A DNA stretch of 64,000 bases from Paenibacillus sp. UNC499MF (GTDB taxonomy: Bacteria > Bacillota > Bacilli > Paenibacillales > NBRC-103111). Positions 42,965 to 52,221 of this stretch are shown here, piece after piece. The DNA lies in NCBI RefSeq assembly GCF_900107975.1, contig NZ_FNVF01000003.1, forward strand, positions 191,155 to 255,154, given 5' to 3'. The translations under genes were made by a program, and so were the position numbers. Position 1 is the stretch's first letter. Each line of letters begins with the position of its first letter. Below the pieces are notes generated by a model. The model searched no databases. It was given only the letters and a program-made list of their open reading frames with translations, and was not told the DNA's origin.

Positions 42965-43831
42965 ATGTATGTAGCTAATCGCTGGAACGACTATGAACTC
43001 CTGGACACCGGCGGAGGAGAAAAACTCGAACGCTGGGGTTCTTATGTATTGCGGCGTCCCGACCCGCAAATTATTTGGCCGCTCGCGGCCGAAACGGCAA
43101 GCTGGAAACAGGCCGAAGGACATTACCGGCGCAGCTCTTCCGGAGGCGGCAACTGGGACTTCCGCCAGACCCTGCCGGAGCGCTGGACGATCTCGTATGA
43201 CAACAAACTGCGGTTTCATATCAAACCGACCGGCTTCAAACATACGGGCCTCTTCCCCGAGCAGGCCGCCAACTGGGACTGGATGATGGACAAGATAAGT
43301 AAAGCCGGCCGTCCCGTTAAGGTATTGAATCTGTTCGCCTATACGGGCGGAGCTACCGTCGCCTGTGCTTATGCGGGCGCCTCGGTCGTCCACGTCGACG
43401 CTTCGAAAGGCGTTGTGCAGTGGGCGAAAGAAAACGTCGAGCTGTCCGGCCTCGCCGACCGCCACGTCCGTTTCATTACGGACGACGTTTTCAAATTCGT
43501 CCAGCGCGAGCAGCGCCGCGGCAACAAATACGACGCCATCATCATGGATCCTCCGTCCTACGGACGCGGACCCAACGGGGAAACCTGGAAGCTGGAGAAC
43601 GATTTGTATCCGTTTATCGAGACGTGCATGACGATCTTGTCGGACAACCCGCTGTTCCTGCTCGTCAATTCCTACACGACCGGCATCTCTTCCACGGTGC
43701 TGAAAAACATCCTGACCATGGCGATGCACAAGCGCTACGGCGGAACAATCACCGCAGGCGAGATCGGACTTCCGATCACCGCGAGCGAGCTGACATTGCC
43801 GTGCGGAATTCTCGGCCGCTGGGAGGCGTAA
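42965..43831 (+). CDS. Class I SAM-dependent RNA methyltransferase (RlmI/RlmK-like)
   Basis: 288 aa. Motif I is LNLFAYTGGATVACAYAG with VVHVDASKG following, and the catalytic strip is DPPSYGRGPNGETWK. This is the Methyltrans_SAM arrangement found in 23S rRNA methyltransferases, but without a PUA domain, so the exact target is open. Start ATG has AAGGA nine bases upstream. It is followed after 3 bp by an RluA-family pseudouridine synthase gene, which supports a joint role in RNA modification. Confidence 0.9.
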   Translation: MYVANRWNDYELLDTGGGEKLERWGSYVLRRPDPQIIWPLAAETASWKQAEGHYRRSSSGGGNWDFRQTLPERWTISYDNKLRFHIKPTGFKHTGLFPEQAANWDWMMDKISKAGRPVKVLNLFAYTGGATVACAYAGASVVHVDASKGVVQWAKENVELSGLADRHVRFITDDVFKFVQREQRRGNKYDAIIMDPPSYGRGPNGETWKLENDLYPFIETCMTILSDNPLFLLVNSYTTGISSTVLKNILTMAMHKRYGGTITAGEIGLPITASELTLPCGILGRWEA

Positions 43832-43834
43832 GCC

Positions 43835-44572
43835 ATGGCGGGACCGAAGCATGCGGCGGACGGGGCGGCGATTCCCGTCCTCTACGAAGACAACCACGTG
43901 CTCGTCGTGGAGAAGCCCGTCAATATGCCGACGCAGGAGGACAGCTCGCGCGACCCCGATCTCCTGAGCGTGCTCAAAGAAGACTTGAAGCGCCGGCATC
44001 ATAAGCCGGGCAACGTCTTCCTCGGGCTCGTGCACCGGCTGGACCGTCCCGTCGGCGGCGTCATGGTGTTCGCCAAAACGTCCAAGGCGGCTTCCCGCCT
44101 CTCGGACAGCGTGCGGACACGGACGTTCGACAAGACGTACGCGGCCGTTGTGCGCGGCAGACCCAAGGAGCCGCAGGGCTCTTTGCGGCACTGGCTGCTT
44201 AAGGATACGCGGACTAACACCGTATCCGTGGTCAAGCCCGGCAAGGACGGCGCCAAAGAGGCGCTCCTTGACTACCGGGTGCTCGGCAGCGCCGAAGGGC
44301 TCAGCCTCGTCCTGGTGAAGCTGCACACGGGCAGGCCGCATCAGATCCGCGTGCAGCTTGCGGCCATCGGCTGCCCTCTGTACGGGGATCAGCGGTACGG
44401 CGCGGGAGAGAACGAACCGGGGCAGCAGCTTGCCCTCTGGTCGGCCCGGCTGTCCTTCCCGCACCCGACGCAGCAGGAGACGCTGACCTTCCGGTCAACT
44501 CCGCCGGAGCGTCACCCCTGGTTCTTGTGGCAGGAGCTAGTTCGCAACCTTCCCGAGCAGGTAAACGAGTAG
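43835..44572 (+). CDS. RluA-family pseudouridine synthase
   Basis: 245 aa. The catalytic motif HRLDRPVGGVMVFAKTSKAA carries the essential Asp; KLHTGRPHQIRVQL and GCPLYGDQRYG are further family blocks. No S4 domain is present, so it resembles the short RluC/RluD-like or YjbO-type enzymes, modifying rRNA or tRNA uridines. Start ATG has GGGAGG eight bases upstream, within the end of the methyltransferase gene. Its last 36 bp overlap the end of the convergent marR gene. Confidence 0.93.
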   Translation: MAGPKHAADGAAIPVLYEDNHVLVVEKPVNMPTQEDSSRDPDLLSVLKEDLKRRHHKPGNVFLGLVHRLDRPVGGVMVFAKTSKAASRLSDSVRTRTFDKTYAAVVRGRPKEPQGSLRHWLLKDTRTNTVSVVKPGKDGAKEALLDYRVLGSAEGLSLVLVKLHTGRPHQIRVQLAAIGCPLYGDQRYGAGENEPGQQLALWSARLSFPHPTQQETLTFRSTPPERHPWFLWQELVRNLPEQVNE

Positions 44573-44947
44573 CTGCTGGTTGTGGGAGGAAATGCGGCTA
44601 AGATACGCATCCAGCACTTCCTCACGGATTTGCAGTCCGCGCTCCCGCTCGGATTTTCCTTTGTCCGTCGCGTCGACCCATACGACGCGGCGGTCTTTTT
44701 CATCCCGGCTCCGGCTGATTAGGCCCGCCCGCTCCATCCGGTCCAGGAGAGTCGTCACGGCCGCCGGTGTCGTAGCCAAATATTCAATAAAATCGGAAGG
44801 CTTCATCGTGCCGTTCGCCGCAAGCAGCTCAAGCACGTGAAGCTGTCCTTCCGTAATCGTCGGTGCAAGCTGGTCTTCCATATTGGATTTGAGCTCCTTG
44901 GAAAGCTTCGTCCACAGTTTCGCAAATTCTACCGAATACAATTGCAA
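44537..44947 (-). CDS. MarR-family transcriptional regulator
   Basis: 136 aa. The start is a TTG at 44947, five bases after GGAGG; the next in-frame start is another TTG. Winged helix-turn-helix with MKPSDFIEYLATTPAAVTTL as recognition helix and DEKDRRVVWVDATDKG as the wing. It probably responds to a small phenolic or drug-like ligand. No obvious target lies nearby; the upstream gap contains a minisatellite. Its 3' end overlaps the pseudouridine synthase gene by 36 bp, tail to tail, so the two transcripts must collide or overlap. Confidence 0.92.
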   Translation of the reverse strand: MQLYSVEFAKLWTKLSKELKSNMEDQLAPTITEGQLHVLELLAANGTMKPSDFIEYLATTPAAVTTLLDRMERAGLISRSRDEKDRRVVWVDATDKGKSERERGLQIREEVLDAYLSRISSHNQQLLVYLLGKVAN

Positions 44948-45537
44948 TCACTCCTCCGATTCAAGGCTCATCCACTCTTCTATCCAAGTATATCACGTGT
45001 CCAATGGCGAAATATAGGTTAATGCCGTTAATACTTTAAGACAATAAGCCGGGCGTTTCGCGCCTTTTCGCTAAGTTACGGGCTCCGCGGACGGAAAAGT
45101 TGTCCGAATTGCGAGAACGGGCGTCTGCGTCTTTAGGCTCGTTTTTCAGCTTCGTTCTGGCTTCGTTTTTAGATTCGTTTTAAATTAGCGTCTCTCTCCG
45201 GCCGTTTTGAACATGTTAGCCTCCTTTCTCTTCTCATTCTTCTGCATGCACTCTTCAGTCAGAATTCTTCTGTCAGAATTCTTCTGTCAACATTCTTCTG
45301 CATTCATTCTTCTGCACGAATTGTTCTGTAAGCATTCTTCTGTAAGCATTCTTCTGTAAGCATTCTTCTGTAAGCATTCTTCTGTAAGCATTCTTATGTG
45401 AGCATTGCCCTTCTTCTGCAAGCCTTGCACTCTTCTGCACGCGTCTCTTTCCTGTTCGCCGAAACGCGGACCCGTCCCGCACATTTCTGGGCGGATGCAC
45501 ATACACTGTAAGGAAACGGCAGAAGGAGGGATCGCCC
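44948..45537. other. 590-bp intergenic region dominated by a 14-bp minisatellite
   Basis: The first 280 bp hold the marR promoter side and no recognisable gene. A tandem array covers 45232-45399, followed by degenerate TTCTTCTGC fragments to about 45440. Reading frames across the array are repeat artefacts. A small gene begins at 45538. Confidence 0.7.
45232..45399. repeat. 14-bp minisatellite, twelve copies
   Basis: Twelve contiguous 14-bp units (consensus AAGCATTCTTCTGT); four units at 45330-45385 are identical and the outer ones degenerate. The array has no spacers, so it is not CRISPR. The 14-bp length is not a multiple of three, so it is unlikely to encode protein. On the minus strand it reads as purine-rich ACAGAAGAATGCTT units. 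Confidence 0.93.
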
Positions 45538-45705
45538 GTGCACATAAAAAAAAGCGCGCTGGGACAGCGCGCACTTGATCTTGGCTTATTGAAGGACCCG
45601 GGCTGGCTGGATCGTCTGGACGAACAAGTGCCCTTGTGGGTCGTACTGGAAATCGCTTTTCAGCTCATGGAAACGATGGATCCGCCTACCACGAGCTATG
45701 ATTGA
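45538..45705 (+). CDS. Small protein gene (55 codons), function unknown
   Basis: Starts at GTG 45538, eight bases after a strong AGAAGGAGG site, and ends with TGA at 45705. The product is a soluble-looking 55-aa peptide with a polar start (VHIKKSALGQRALDLGLLKD), a hydrophobic amphipathic helix around PLWVVLEIAFQLMETM and a polar end. No cysteine, signal or membrane helix. Codon use is like neighbouring genes. It is convergent with parC. The codons for residues 4-12 also form the hairpin of the parC terminator on the other strand. Too short to assign to a family. Confidence 0.6.
   Translation: MHIKKSALGQRALDLGLLKDPGWLDRLDEQVPLWVVLEIAFQLMETMDPPTTSYD
45546..45572 (-). terminator. Terminator of parC, lying inside the small gene
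   Basis: On the minus strand, GCGCGCT pairs with AGCGCGC around GTCCC and is followed by eight T residues: a textbook intrinsic terminator 150 bp after parC. On the plus strand the same bases encode the N-terminus of the 55-codon small gene. Confidence 0.88.
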
Positions 45706-45723
45706 AGTCTAATCTGATATGTC

Positions 45724-48186
45724 TCACGCGTTCGGCGGACGTTTATCCAGGCTTGCGTTCTTGACAAGGGCGGTAATGCTGTCGCCTTTGGAAACCGGCA
45801 CAACCTGTTTTCCTATCGATTTACGGTCATCAAGCGGGGCCTGGTTGGTTTTGAACACTGTTTTGTCTCCGCTGCCGTTCCAGGCAGTAATATCGTAGTC
45901 CTGTTTGAAATAGAACATGCCGACCAGCTCGCTGCCGTTGGATTTCACGCGCTTGCCTTCTTTGAATTCGAAGGTGCCGATCCCTTTGCCTCCGCGTCCC
46001 TGCAGTGGGTAATCCACCAGCAGCGTACGTTTGGCATAGCCGAGATCGGAGATCACGAGCACCTCACCCTCGTCTCCGTATACCCAATCCGCGGCAACCA
46101 CTTCATCGCCTTCGCGCAGCTGAAGCCCGCGGACTCCCGCCGCGGCGCGCCCCATCGGATTGACTTCTTCCTCGCGGAAACGGATGCTCATTCCCTGCTT
46201 CGTCGCCAGCATGATATCCTTCGTACCGTCGCTAAGCTGGACATGCAGGATCTCGTCTCCCGCTCCTACCTTGCAGGCGACAATCCCGCTGGAACGGTTC
46301 GTGTAATATTCCTTAAGATCGGTCCGTTTAACCTGCCCTTTGCGGGTAATGAAGACGAGCGATTTGCCTTCTTCGTTAAAGTCCTTGACGGGGATCATGT
46401 CCACGATCCGGTCGTCTTTCGCTATCGGAATAATGTTTACGATGGCGGTGCCGTTATCTTTCCATTTGTACTCCGGAATGAGATGAACGGGAAGAAGGAA
46501 ATACTGGCCCTTGTTAGTGAAAATGAGCAGGCTTTCGATCGTATTGACTTCCTTCAGATGACGGAGATAATCGCCTTCCTTAAGTCCCGTGTTGTCGACC
46601 GCGCCTCCGGATCTCGTATAAGAAAGCATACTTGTCCGTTTGATATACCCTTCGTTAGACAGCGTGACGAGAACATCCTCCGGCGTCACCATCACTTCCA
46701 GGTTTACCTTGATTTCCTCTACCTCGTTCTGGATATCCGACCGGCGCTCAATGCCATACTTGGTCCGGATTTCAGTCATTTCGTCCTTGATGACGCCAAG
46801 GAGCTTCTTCATGCTTCCCAGAATTCCGCGCAGGTGATTAATCGTCTTCTGCACGTCCTTCAGCTCTTTTTCCAGCGAAGTGATTTCCAGGTTGGTCAGT
46901 CTGTACAGCTGGAGAACCAGAATCGCATCCGCCTGGCGCTCTGTGAAACCGAACAGGTTGACGAGGTTTTTCTGTGCATCAAGGCGGTTTTTGGATGCTT
47001 TGATGGCTGCGATAACTTCGTCCAGAATGTTCAAAGCCTTGACGAGCCCCTCCAGAACATGCGCGCGGTCTTCCGCTCTCTCAAGATCGTACTGGGAACG
47101 GAACGTGACGACTTCCTTCTGGTGCTCGATGTAGGCCGAGAGCATGTCCTTCAGCCCGAGCTGCCTCGGCGTTTTGTTCACGATGGCCACCATATTGAAA
47201 TTATAGGTAACCTGGAGATCGGTTTTTTTCAGCAGATAAGCCAGAATTCCCTGGGCGTCGGCTTCCTTCTTCAGCTCCACGACGATACGCATGCCGTCTC
47301 TTCCGCTTTCGTCGCGGACTTCGGCGATGCCTTCGACCTTTTTCTCCAGACGGATATTTTCAATGGCGGTGACCAGTCTCGACTTTACGACCTGGTACGG
47401 AATTTCCGTCACGACAATTTGCTGCCGGCCCGCTTTGAGATCCTGAATCTCCGTCTTGGAGCGGACATAGATGCGGCCTTTGCCCGTATTGTACGCGTCC
47501 CGGATGCCTTCCTCGCCCATGATGATGCCCCCCGTCGGAAAATCGGGGCCTTTCATATGACGCATCAGCTCTTCAATGCCTATTTCGGGCGAATCGATCA
47601 GCGCGATACACGCATCAACCACCTCACGCAGGTTATGCGGGGGAATCTCGGTCGCAAATCCCGATGAAATCCCGCTTACGCCGTTGACGAGCAGATTCGG
47701 ATACCGGGAAGGAAGAACGACGGGTTCTTTGGTCGTATTATCGAAATTATCTTTGAAAAGCACAGTCCGCTTCTCGATATCGCGAAGCAGTTCCATCGCA
47801 ATGGGCGATAGCCTTGCTTCGGTATACCGCATAGCGGCGGCCGGATCGTCATCGATCGAGCCCCAGTTGCCGTGGCCGTCAACGAGCACGTGGCCCATTT
47901 TCCAAGGCTGCGCCATGCGTACCATACCCTCGTAAATAGGGCTGTCGCCGTGAGGATGATAGTTACCCATAACATCCCCGACCGTCTTCGCCGATTTCCG
48001 GTACGGTTTGTCCGGCGTATTCCCGGAATCGTACATGGCATACAGAATCCGCCGCTGCACGGGCTTGAGTCCGTCACGGACATCGGGAATAGCCCGGTCT
48101 TGAATAATATATTTAGAGTAGCGGCCGAACCGGTCCCCTACTACTTCTTCCAGAAACGCGGGTAAAAACTGTTCCAAACTGCTCAA
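45724..48186 (-). CDS. parC: DNA topoisomerase IV subunit A
   Basis: 820 aa. Start is TTG 48186, preceded by AGAGGTGA at good spacing; no better ATG is near the N-terminus. The breakage-reunion domain has the quinolone-region sequence [18 protein letters not shown], and the catalytic Tyr in [12 protein letters not shown]. The C-terminal beta-propeller follows from about 500. YHPHGDS followed by IYE and the length suit ParC rather than GyrA, and no GyrA box is seen. It decatenates chromosomes with ParE, encoded 24 bp upstream. Confidence 0.96.
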   Translation of the reverse strand: MSSLEQFLPAFLEEVVGDRFGRYSKYIIQDRAIPDVRDGLKPVQRRILYAMYDSGNTPDKPYRKSAKTVGDVMGNYHPHGDSPIYEGMVRMAQPWKMGHVLVDGHGNWGSIDDDPAAAMRYTEARLSPIAMELLRDIEKRTVLFKDNFDNTTKEPVVLPSRYPNLLVNGVSGISSGFATEIPPHNLREVVDACIALIDSPEIGIEELMRHMKGPDFPTGGIIMGEEGIRDAYNTGKGRIYVRSKTEIQDLKAGRQQIVVTEIPYQVVKSRLVTAIENIRLEKKVEGIAEVRDESGRDGMRIVVELKKEADAQGILAYLLKKTDLQVTYNFNMVAIVNKTPRQLGLKDMLSAYIEHQKEVVTFRSQYDLERAEDRAHVLEGLVKALNILDEVIAAIKASKNRLDAQKNLVNLFGFTERQADAILVLQLYRLTNLEITSLEKELKDVQKTINHLRGILGSMKKLLGVIKDEMTEIRTKYGIERRSDIQNEVEEIKVNLEVMVTPEDVLVTLSNEGYIKRTSMLSYTRSGGAVDNTGLKEGDYLRHLKEVNTIESLLIFTNKGQYFLLPVHLIPEYKWKDNGTAIVNIIPIAKDDRIVDMIPVKDFNEEGKSLVFITRKGQVKRTDLKEYYTNRSSGIVACKVGAGDEILHVQLSDGTKDIMLATKQGMSIRFREEEVNPMGRAAAGVRGLQLREGDEVVAADWVYGDEGEVLVISDLGYAKRTLLVDYPLQGRGGKGIGTFEFKEGKRVKSNGSELVGMFYFKQDYDITAWNGSGDKTVFKTNQAPLDDRKSIGKQVVPVSKGDSITALVKNASLDKRPPNA

Positions 48187-48210
48187 CTCGGTTCACCTCT
48201 AGACGTTCAG

Positions 48211-50184
48211 TCACTCTTCGGATTCGGTAAAGTCTACATTTTCGATAATCCATCGTTTGCGCGGATCGACCTTGTCGCCCATCAGCGTCGATACCCGTCG
48301 CTCCGCCTTGGCCGCGTCCTCAATCTGCACCTGCAGCAAAGTGCGGCTTCCCGGGTCCATCGTCGTTTCCCACAGCTGGTTCGGGTTCATTTCGCCCAGT
48401 CCTTTGTAGCGCTGGAGTTCGATGCCTTTGCCCAGCTCCTTATGGAGCGCCTGCAGCTGTTCTTCGGTCCAGGCGTAGTGGACCGCACTGTTTTTGCCTG
48501 ATTTCTTGGTCACTTTAAAAAGCGGCGGCTGCGCGATATACACTTTGCCGTTATCGATCAACGGTTTCATGTACCGGTAGAAGAACGTCAGCAGCAGCAC
48601 CTGGATATGGGCGCCGTCCGTGTCGGCATCGGTCATGATAATGATTTTGCCGTAATTGCTCTCCTCGATGGCAAATTCGGAGCCGACTCCCGCACCGATA
48701 GTCGCAATGATCGCCCTGTATTCATCGTTCTTGAGAATATCGGCGAGCTTCGCTTTCTCGGGGTTGAGCGGCTTCCCTTTCAGGGGCAGAATCGCCTGAT
48801 GCTTGGAATCGCGGCCCTGCTTGGCTGAGCCGCCCGCGGAATCGCCTTCCACGATGAAAAGCTCGTTGCGCGCGTAGTCTTTCGATTGCGCCGGCGTCAG
48901 CTTGCCTCCGAGATTGGAGCTTTCGCTGCGGCCTTTCTTGCCGCTGCGCACTTCCTCGCGCGCTTTGCGGGCCGCTTCACGGGCTTTGGCCGACTGGATC
49001 GCTTTTTTCAGCATACTTTGGGCGATTTGCGGGTTTTCCTCCAGGAATACGGCCATTTTCTCCGATACGATAGCGTCTACGGCACTTCTCGCCGATGCGC
49101 TGCCGAGCTGGTCTTTCGTCTGGCCGACGAACTCCACCTCGCCCATCTTGATGTTGATTACCGCCATCATGCCTTCACGCAGGTCGGTTCCGTCGAGGTT
49201 TTTTTCTTTTTCCTTCAAAATGGCGGTTTTACGGGCATATTCGTTCATCGCCCTGGTGTAGGCGATTTTAAACCCGGTTTCATGGGTGCCGCCGCCGCGT
49301 GTCGGAATCGAGTTCACGAACGAAGCTATCGTTTCCGTGTAGCCGTCGTTGTATTGGAGCGCCACTTCCACCTCGATATCGTCCTTCTCGGCCGCAAAGT
49401 GGATCACGTCGTGCATGACCGATTTGCCTTCGTTGAGGAACTTAACGAATTCGCTCGCTCCGCCGTCGTACTTGAACGTTTCGGCCTGATCCGTGCGCTC
49501 GTCTTTCAAAATGACCTCCAGCCCGGAGTTCAGAAAAGCGATTTCTTGAAGCCGTTCGGCGAGGGTGTCGTAGCTGATCGCAATGCCGTTCTGGAACACA
49601 CGGCGGTCCGGCTTAAAGGTAACACGCGTACCTGTTTTGTTCGTGGTCCCCGTTACCTCAAGCCCGGTTCTCGGTTCCCCTACATGCTCTACGCCTTTCT
49701 CGTCGACCCAATATTCGAAACGCTGTTTATGTATCTTGCCGTCTCGAAAGATCGTGACTTCCAGCCACTCCGACAAAGCGTTCGTCACCGATGCGCCGAC
49801 GCCGTGAAGACCGCCGGACTTCTTATACCCGCCGCCGCCGAATTTTCCTCCGGCATGAAGAATCGTAAATACAACCTGCGGCGTCGGTATGCCGGTCTTG
49901 TGCATGCCGGTCGGGATGCCCCGGCCGTTATCCTGTACGGTGACGGATCCGTCTTTATGAAGCGTCACCTCAATTTTGGAACCATGCTTCGCGAGGTGTT
50001 CATCGACCGCGTTATCGACGATTTCCCAAACCAGATGATGCAGGCCCGAAGTACTTGTGCTGCCGATGTACATGCCCGGCCTTTTACGGACGGCCGTCAG
50101 CCCCTCCAGTACCTGAATCGCATCGGCATCGTACTCCGCCGGCTGGTTCGGTTGATTCGTCATCATCTCTAGCTGCTCGGTCAT
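48211..50184 (-). CDS. parE: DNA topoisomerase IV subunit B
   Basis: 657 aa from ATG 50184, directly after AAGGAGG; the frame opens further upstream without a site. The ATPase domain has VRKRPGMYIGSTS, EIVDNAVDEH, DNGRGIPTG and GLHGVGASVTNALS. The Toprim domain has ELFIVEGDSAGGSAKQGRD and MTDADTDGAHIQ. The C-terminus is QRYKGLGEMNPNQLWETTMD. It is followed by parC in an operon that may include the ABC-2 transporter genes upstream (48-bp gap). Confidence 0.96.
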   Translation of the reverse strand: MTEQLEMMTNQPNQPAEYDADAIQVLEGLTAVRKRPGMYIGSTSTSGLHHLVWEIVDNAVDEHLAKHGSKIEVTLHKDGSVTVQDNGRGIPTGMHKTGIPTPQVVFTILHAGGKFGGGGYKKSGGLHGVGASVTNALSEWLEVTIFRDGKIHKQRFEYWVDEKGVEHVGEPRTGLEVTGTTNKTGTRVTFKPDRRVFQNGIAISYDTLAERLQEIAFLNSGLEVILKDERTDQAETFKYDGGASEFVKFLNEGKSVMHDVIHFAAEKDDIEVEVALQYNDGYTETIASFVNSIPTRGGGTHETGFKIAYTRAMNEYARKTAILKEKEKNLDGTDLREGMMAVINIKMGEVEFVGQTKDQLGSASARSAVDAIVSEKMAVFLEENPQIAQSMLKKAIQSAKAREAARKAREEVRSGKKGRSESSNLGGKLTPAQSKDYARNELFIVEGDSAGGSAKQGRDSKHQAILPLKGKPLNPEKAKLADILKNDEYRAIIATIGAGVGSEFAIEESNYGKIIIMTDADTDGAHIQVLLLTFFYRYMKPLIDNGKVYIAQPPLFKVTKKSGKNSAVHYAWTEEQLQALHKELGKGIELQRYKGLGEMNPNQLWETTMDPGSRTLLQVQIEDAAKAERRVSTLMGDKVDPRKRWIIENVDFTESEE

Positions 50185-50232
50185 CGAAGCGCCTCCTTCT
50201 TTCCTTTTTCCATTCCCGAACGGGTTCATACG

Positions 50233-51225
50233 TTAATTTAAAATATCTTTACGGGTAAATACCCCAAACGAAACGAAAAGTGAGATCACAGCCCAGACCG
50301 ACAGAACGGCCAGCGAAAACCCGAGGCTCATGCCTTTAATCGGAGGCAGCGCGCCCGTCATGTAATCGGTCAGCTTTAGATTCACCATAAACAAATATTT
50401 GGCCGCTTCCCAAGAGGATACCATATTGGTCAGGATCGTGCCCGAAATAAGCACGGCCAGCATAATCCCCATTCCGGCCGCCGTCGAACGGATGAGCACG
50501 GACAGCATCAGGGAAAGGATGGCGACCACGATGCCGACAAACCAGACAAGCCCGGTTTCCATCAGCAGGTACTTCCACTGGTCGATGGCGTGGACTCCGC
50601 TGAGATCCACATCGCCTCCGCTCGTTTTGAAGCCGACAAACACCGGCATGTTCCATCCCCCGTATCCGAAAACGAGTCCGGATATGAGATAACTGAGCGC
50701 GGCGGTCGACAAAACGACGAGTGAAACGAACAGGATCAGCGTGATCAACTTGCTCATTAGGATTTTCCATCGCTTTACGGGTCTTGTCAATAACAATTTG
50801 ATAGTGCCGCCCGAATGTTCGGATGAAATGATATCCGCCGCGATGACCATAATGATGAGCGGAATGAACAGCGAGATGGAGTTGTTCAGAAACTCCCGGG
50901 TGAAAGTGACGCCGTTGGGAGATTGCGGATTAATATCATGATCCAGATAATACTGGGATATTTTTATTTGTGCCCGCCTGAACTCTTTCCATTCCTCGGG
51001 AACGCGGGCGGAGCTGAGACTCCGCTGGTAATCCACGATTTTCTGACGCTCCGAAGCTCTCCAATCCGTCGTACCGAATTGCTTGATTGTATTCTGGGAG
51101 ACGCGCATCTGTGCATAAGTAAACATGGGAATGAGAGCGAGCAGGATCAGAATGACCACAAGAAAACGCCGTTTTTTAACCATTTTGATACTTTCATTCT
51201 GGACTAACGCCGCCAAGTTACCCAA
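50233..51225 (-). CDS. ABC-2-type transporter permease
   Basis: About 330 aa with six predicted membrane helices: an N-terminal helix (RRFLVVILILLALIPMFTYA), a large extracytoplasmic loop, then five helices in the second half (SISLFIPLIIMVIAADIISS and later). The EHSGGTIKLLLTRPVKR segment is the standard cytoplasmic loop of NosY/YtrC-type permeases. Start: a TTG at 51225 has GGAGGG at better spacing than the GTG at 51234, which touches the ribosome site. It overlaps the ATPase gene and forms the exporter with it. Substrate unknown. Confidence 0.9.
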   Translation of the reverse strand: MGNLAALVQNESIKMVKKRRFLVVILILLALIPMFTYAQMRVSQNTIKQFGTTDWRASERQKIVDYQRSLSSARVPEEWKEFRRAQIKISQYYLDHDINPQSPNGVTFTREFLNNSISLFIPLIIMVIAADIISSEHSGGTIKLLLTRPVKRWKILMSKLITLILFVSLVVLSTAALSYLISGLVFGYGGWNMPVFVGFKTSGGDVDLSGVHAIDQWKYLLMETGLVWFVGIVVAILSLMLSVLIRSTAAGMGIMLAVLISGTILTNMVSSWEAAKYLFMVNLKLTDYMTGALPPIKGMSLGFSLAVLSVWAVISLFVSFGVFTRKDILN

Positions 51226-52207
51226 TTTTCTCACCCTCCGTCAGACTCAGGAACAGATCCTCCAGTGTCGGATGTTTCATTTCGATAGCATAGATCCGGA
51301 TTCCTGCGTCGACCAGACCGCGGTTTATTTCCGGAATCCGCTCCTCGCTCAACTGTGTGACTATCGTTCCCGCCCTTGCTCCGGCGTAGAGCGATGATAA
51401 TACCGCAGGCTCGTCTTCCTCATCGGCCAGCTCTTCGCGCCGCCCCAGTATCGTAACTCCCTGCTGCCTGCCCAGCCAAGCTTCCGCTTCGTCAGCCGGG
51501 TCGACGGACCAGAGGACCGTACTGCCGGACTGCACGATCAGCTCGTCCACTTCCCCTACCGCAATCACCCGGCCTTTGCTGATAATGGCGACGCGGTCGC
51601 AGAGCTGCTGGATTTCGCTGAGCAGGTGGCTCGATACGAACAAGCTGAGCCCGCCTTTGGCCAGCTTGCGGATAAAGATCCGCATCTCCTTGATGCCCTG
51701 CGGATCCAGACCGTTGGTAGGCTCGTCCAGAATAAGAAGCTTGGGCCGGGCCAGAAGAGCCTGGGCGATCCCGAGGCGCTGGCGCATGCCGAGCGAATAC
51801 GTTTTTACCTTGTCGTGGATGCGTGCATCCATGCCTACGAGGTCGACGACTTCCCTGATCCTCTCTTCGCCCGTATCGGGAAGCATACGCGCAAAGTGCT
51901 CCAGGTTCTCCCACCCGGTCAAATAGCCGTAAAGTTCAGGGTTCTCCACGATACAGCCGACATGCCGCATCGCTTCGTTATGCTGCTTCTGGACATCGAA
52001 GCCGCAGATTGTCACGGTTCCCGAAGAAGGCTTAATGAGATCCACGAGCATCCGGATCGTCGTCGTTTTGCCGGAGCCGTTTGGTCCCAGAAATCCGAAA
52101 ATTTCGCCGCCGTACACATCGAAAGAAATGCCTTTGATAATTTCCTTGCCGCGGATGCTTTTATGGACATCCCTCACGGACAGCACCGGTTCCCGGTCTT
52201 CAGCCAT
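51218..52207 (-). CDS. ABC transporter ATP-binding protein
   Basis: 329 aa from ATG 52207 (GGGGGGAG five bases upstream), preferred to the ATG at 52225. Walker A is GPNGSGKTTTIRML, signature TYSLGMRQRLGIAQALL, Walker B LLILDEPTNGLDP. The C-terminal 100 residues are a variable tail of the CcmA/BcrA-like group, which export peptides, antibiotics or lipids. It is cotranscribed with the ABC-2 permease downstream and lies 14 bp after a secreted-type SGNH gene. Confidence 0.93.
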   Translation of the reverse strand: MAEDREPVLSVRDVHKSIRGKEIIKGISFDVYGGEIFGFLGPNGSGKTTTIRMLVDLIKPSSGTVTICGFDVQKQHNEAMRHVGCIVENPELYGYLTGWENLEHFARMLPDTGEERIREVVDLVGMDARIHDKVKTYSLGMRQRLGIAQALLARPKLLILDEPTNGLDPQGIKEMRIFIRKLAKGGLSLFVSSHLLSEIQQLCDRVAIISKGRVIAVGEVDELIVQSGSTVLWSVDPADEAEAWLGRQQGVTILGRREELADEEDEPAVLSSLYAGARAGTIVTQLSEERIPEINRGLVDAGIRIYAIEMKHPTLEDLFLSLTEGEKIG

Positions 52208-52221
52208 AGATACTCCCCCCG

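Noticed and set aside
42875-44464. A 529-codon open frame on the minus strand opposite the methyltransferase and pseudouridine synthase genes
   Set aside because: The plus-strand genes carry catalytic motifs and ribosome sites; the antisense frame has neither.
45232-45399. CRISPR array
   Set aside because: Units of 14 bp are contiguous, with no unique spacers, no cas genes nearby and no palindromic repeat.
45273-45574. Two overlapping minus-strand frames with a repeated RMLTEECLQKNAY-type pattern
   Set aside because: They are translations of the 14-bp minisatellite, which repeats every 42 bases in protein terms; no ribosome site and two frames equally open.
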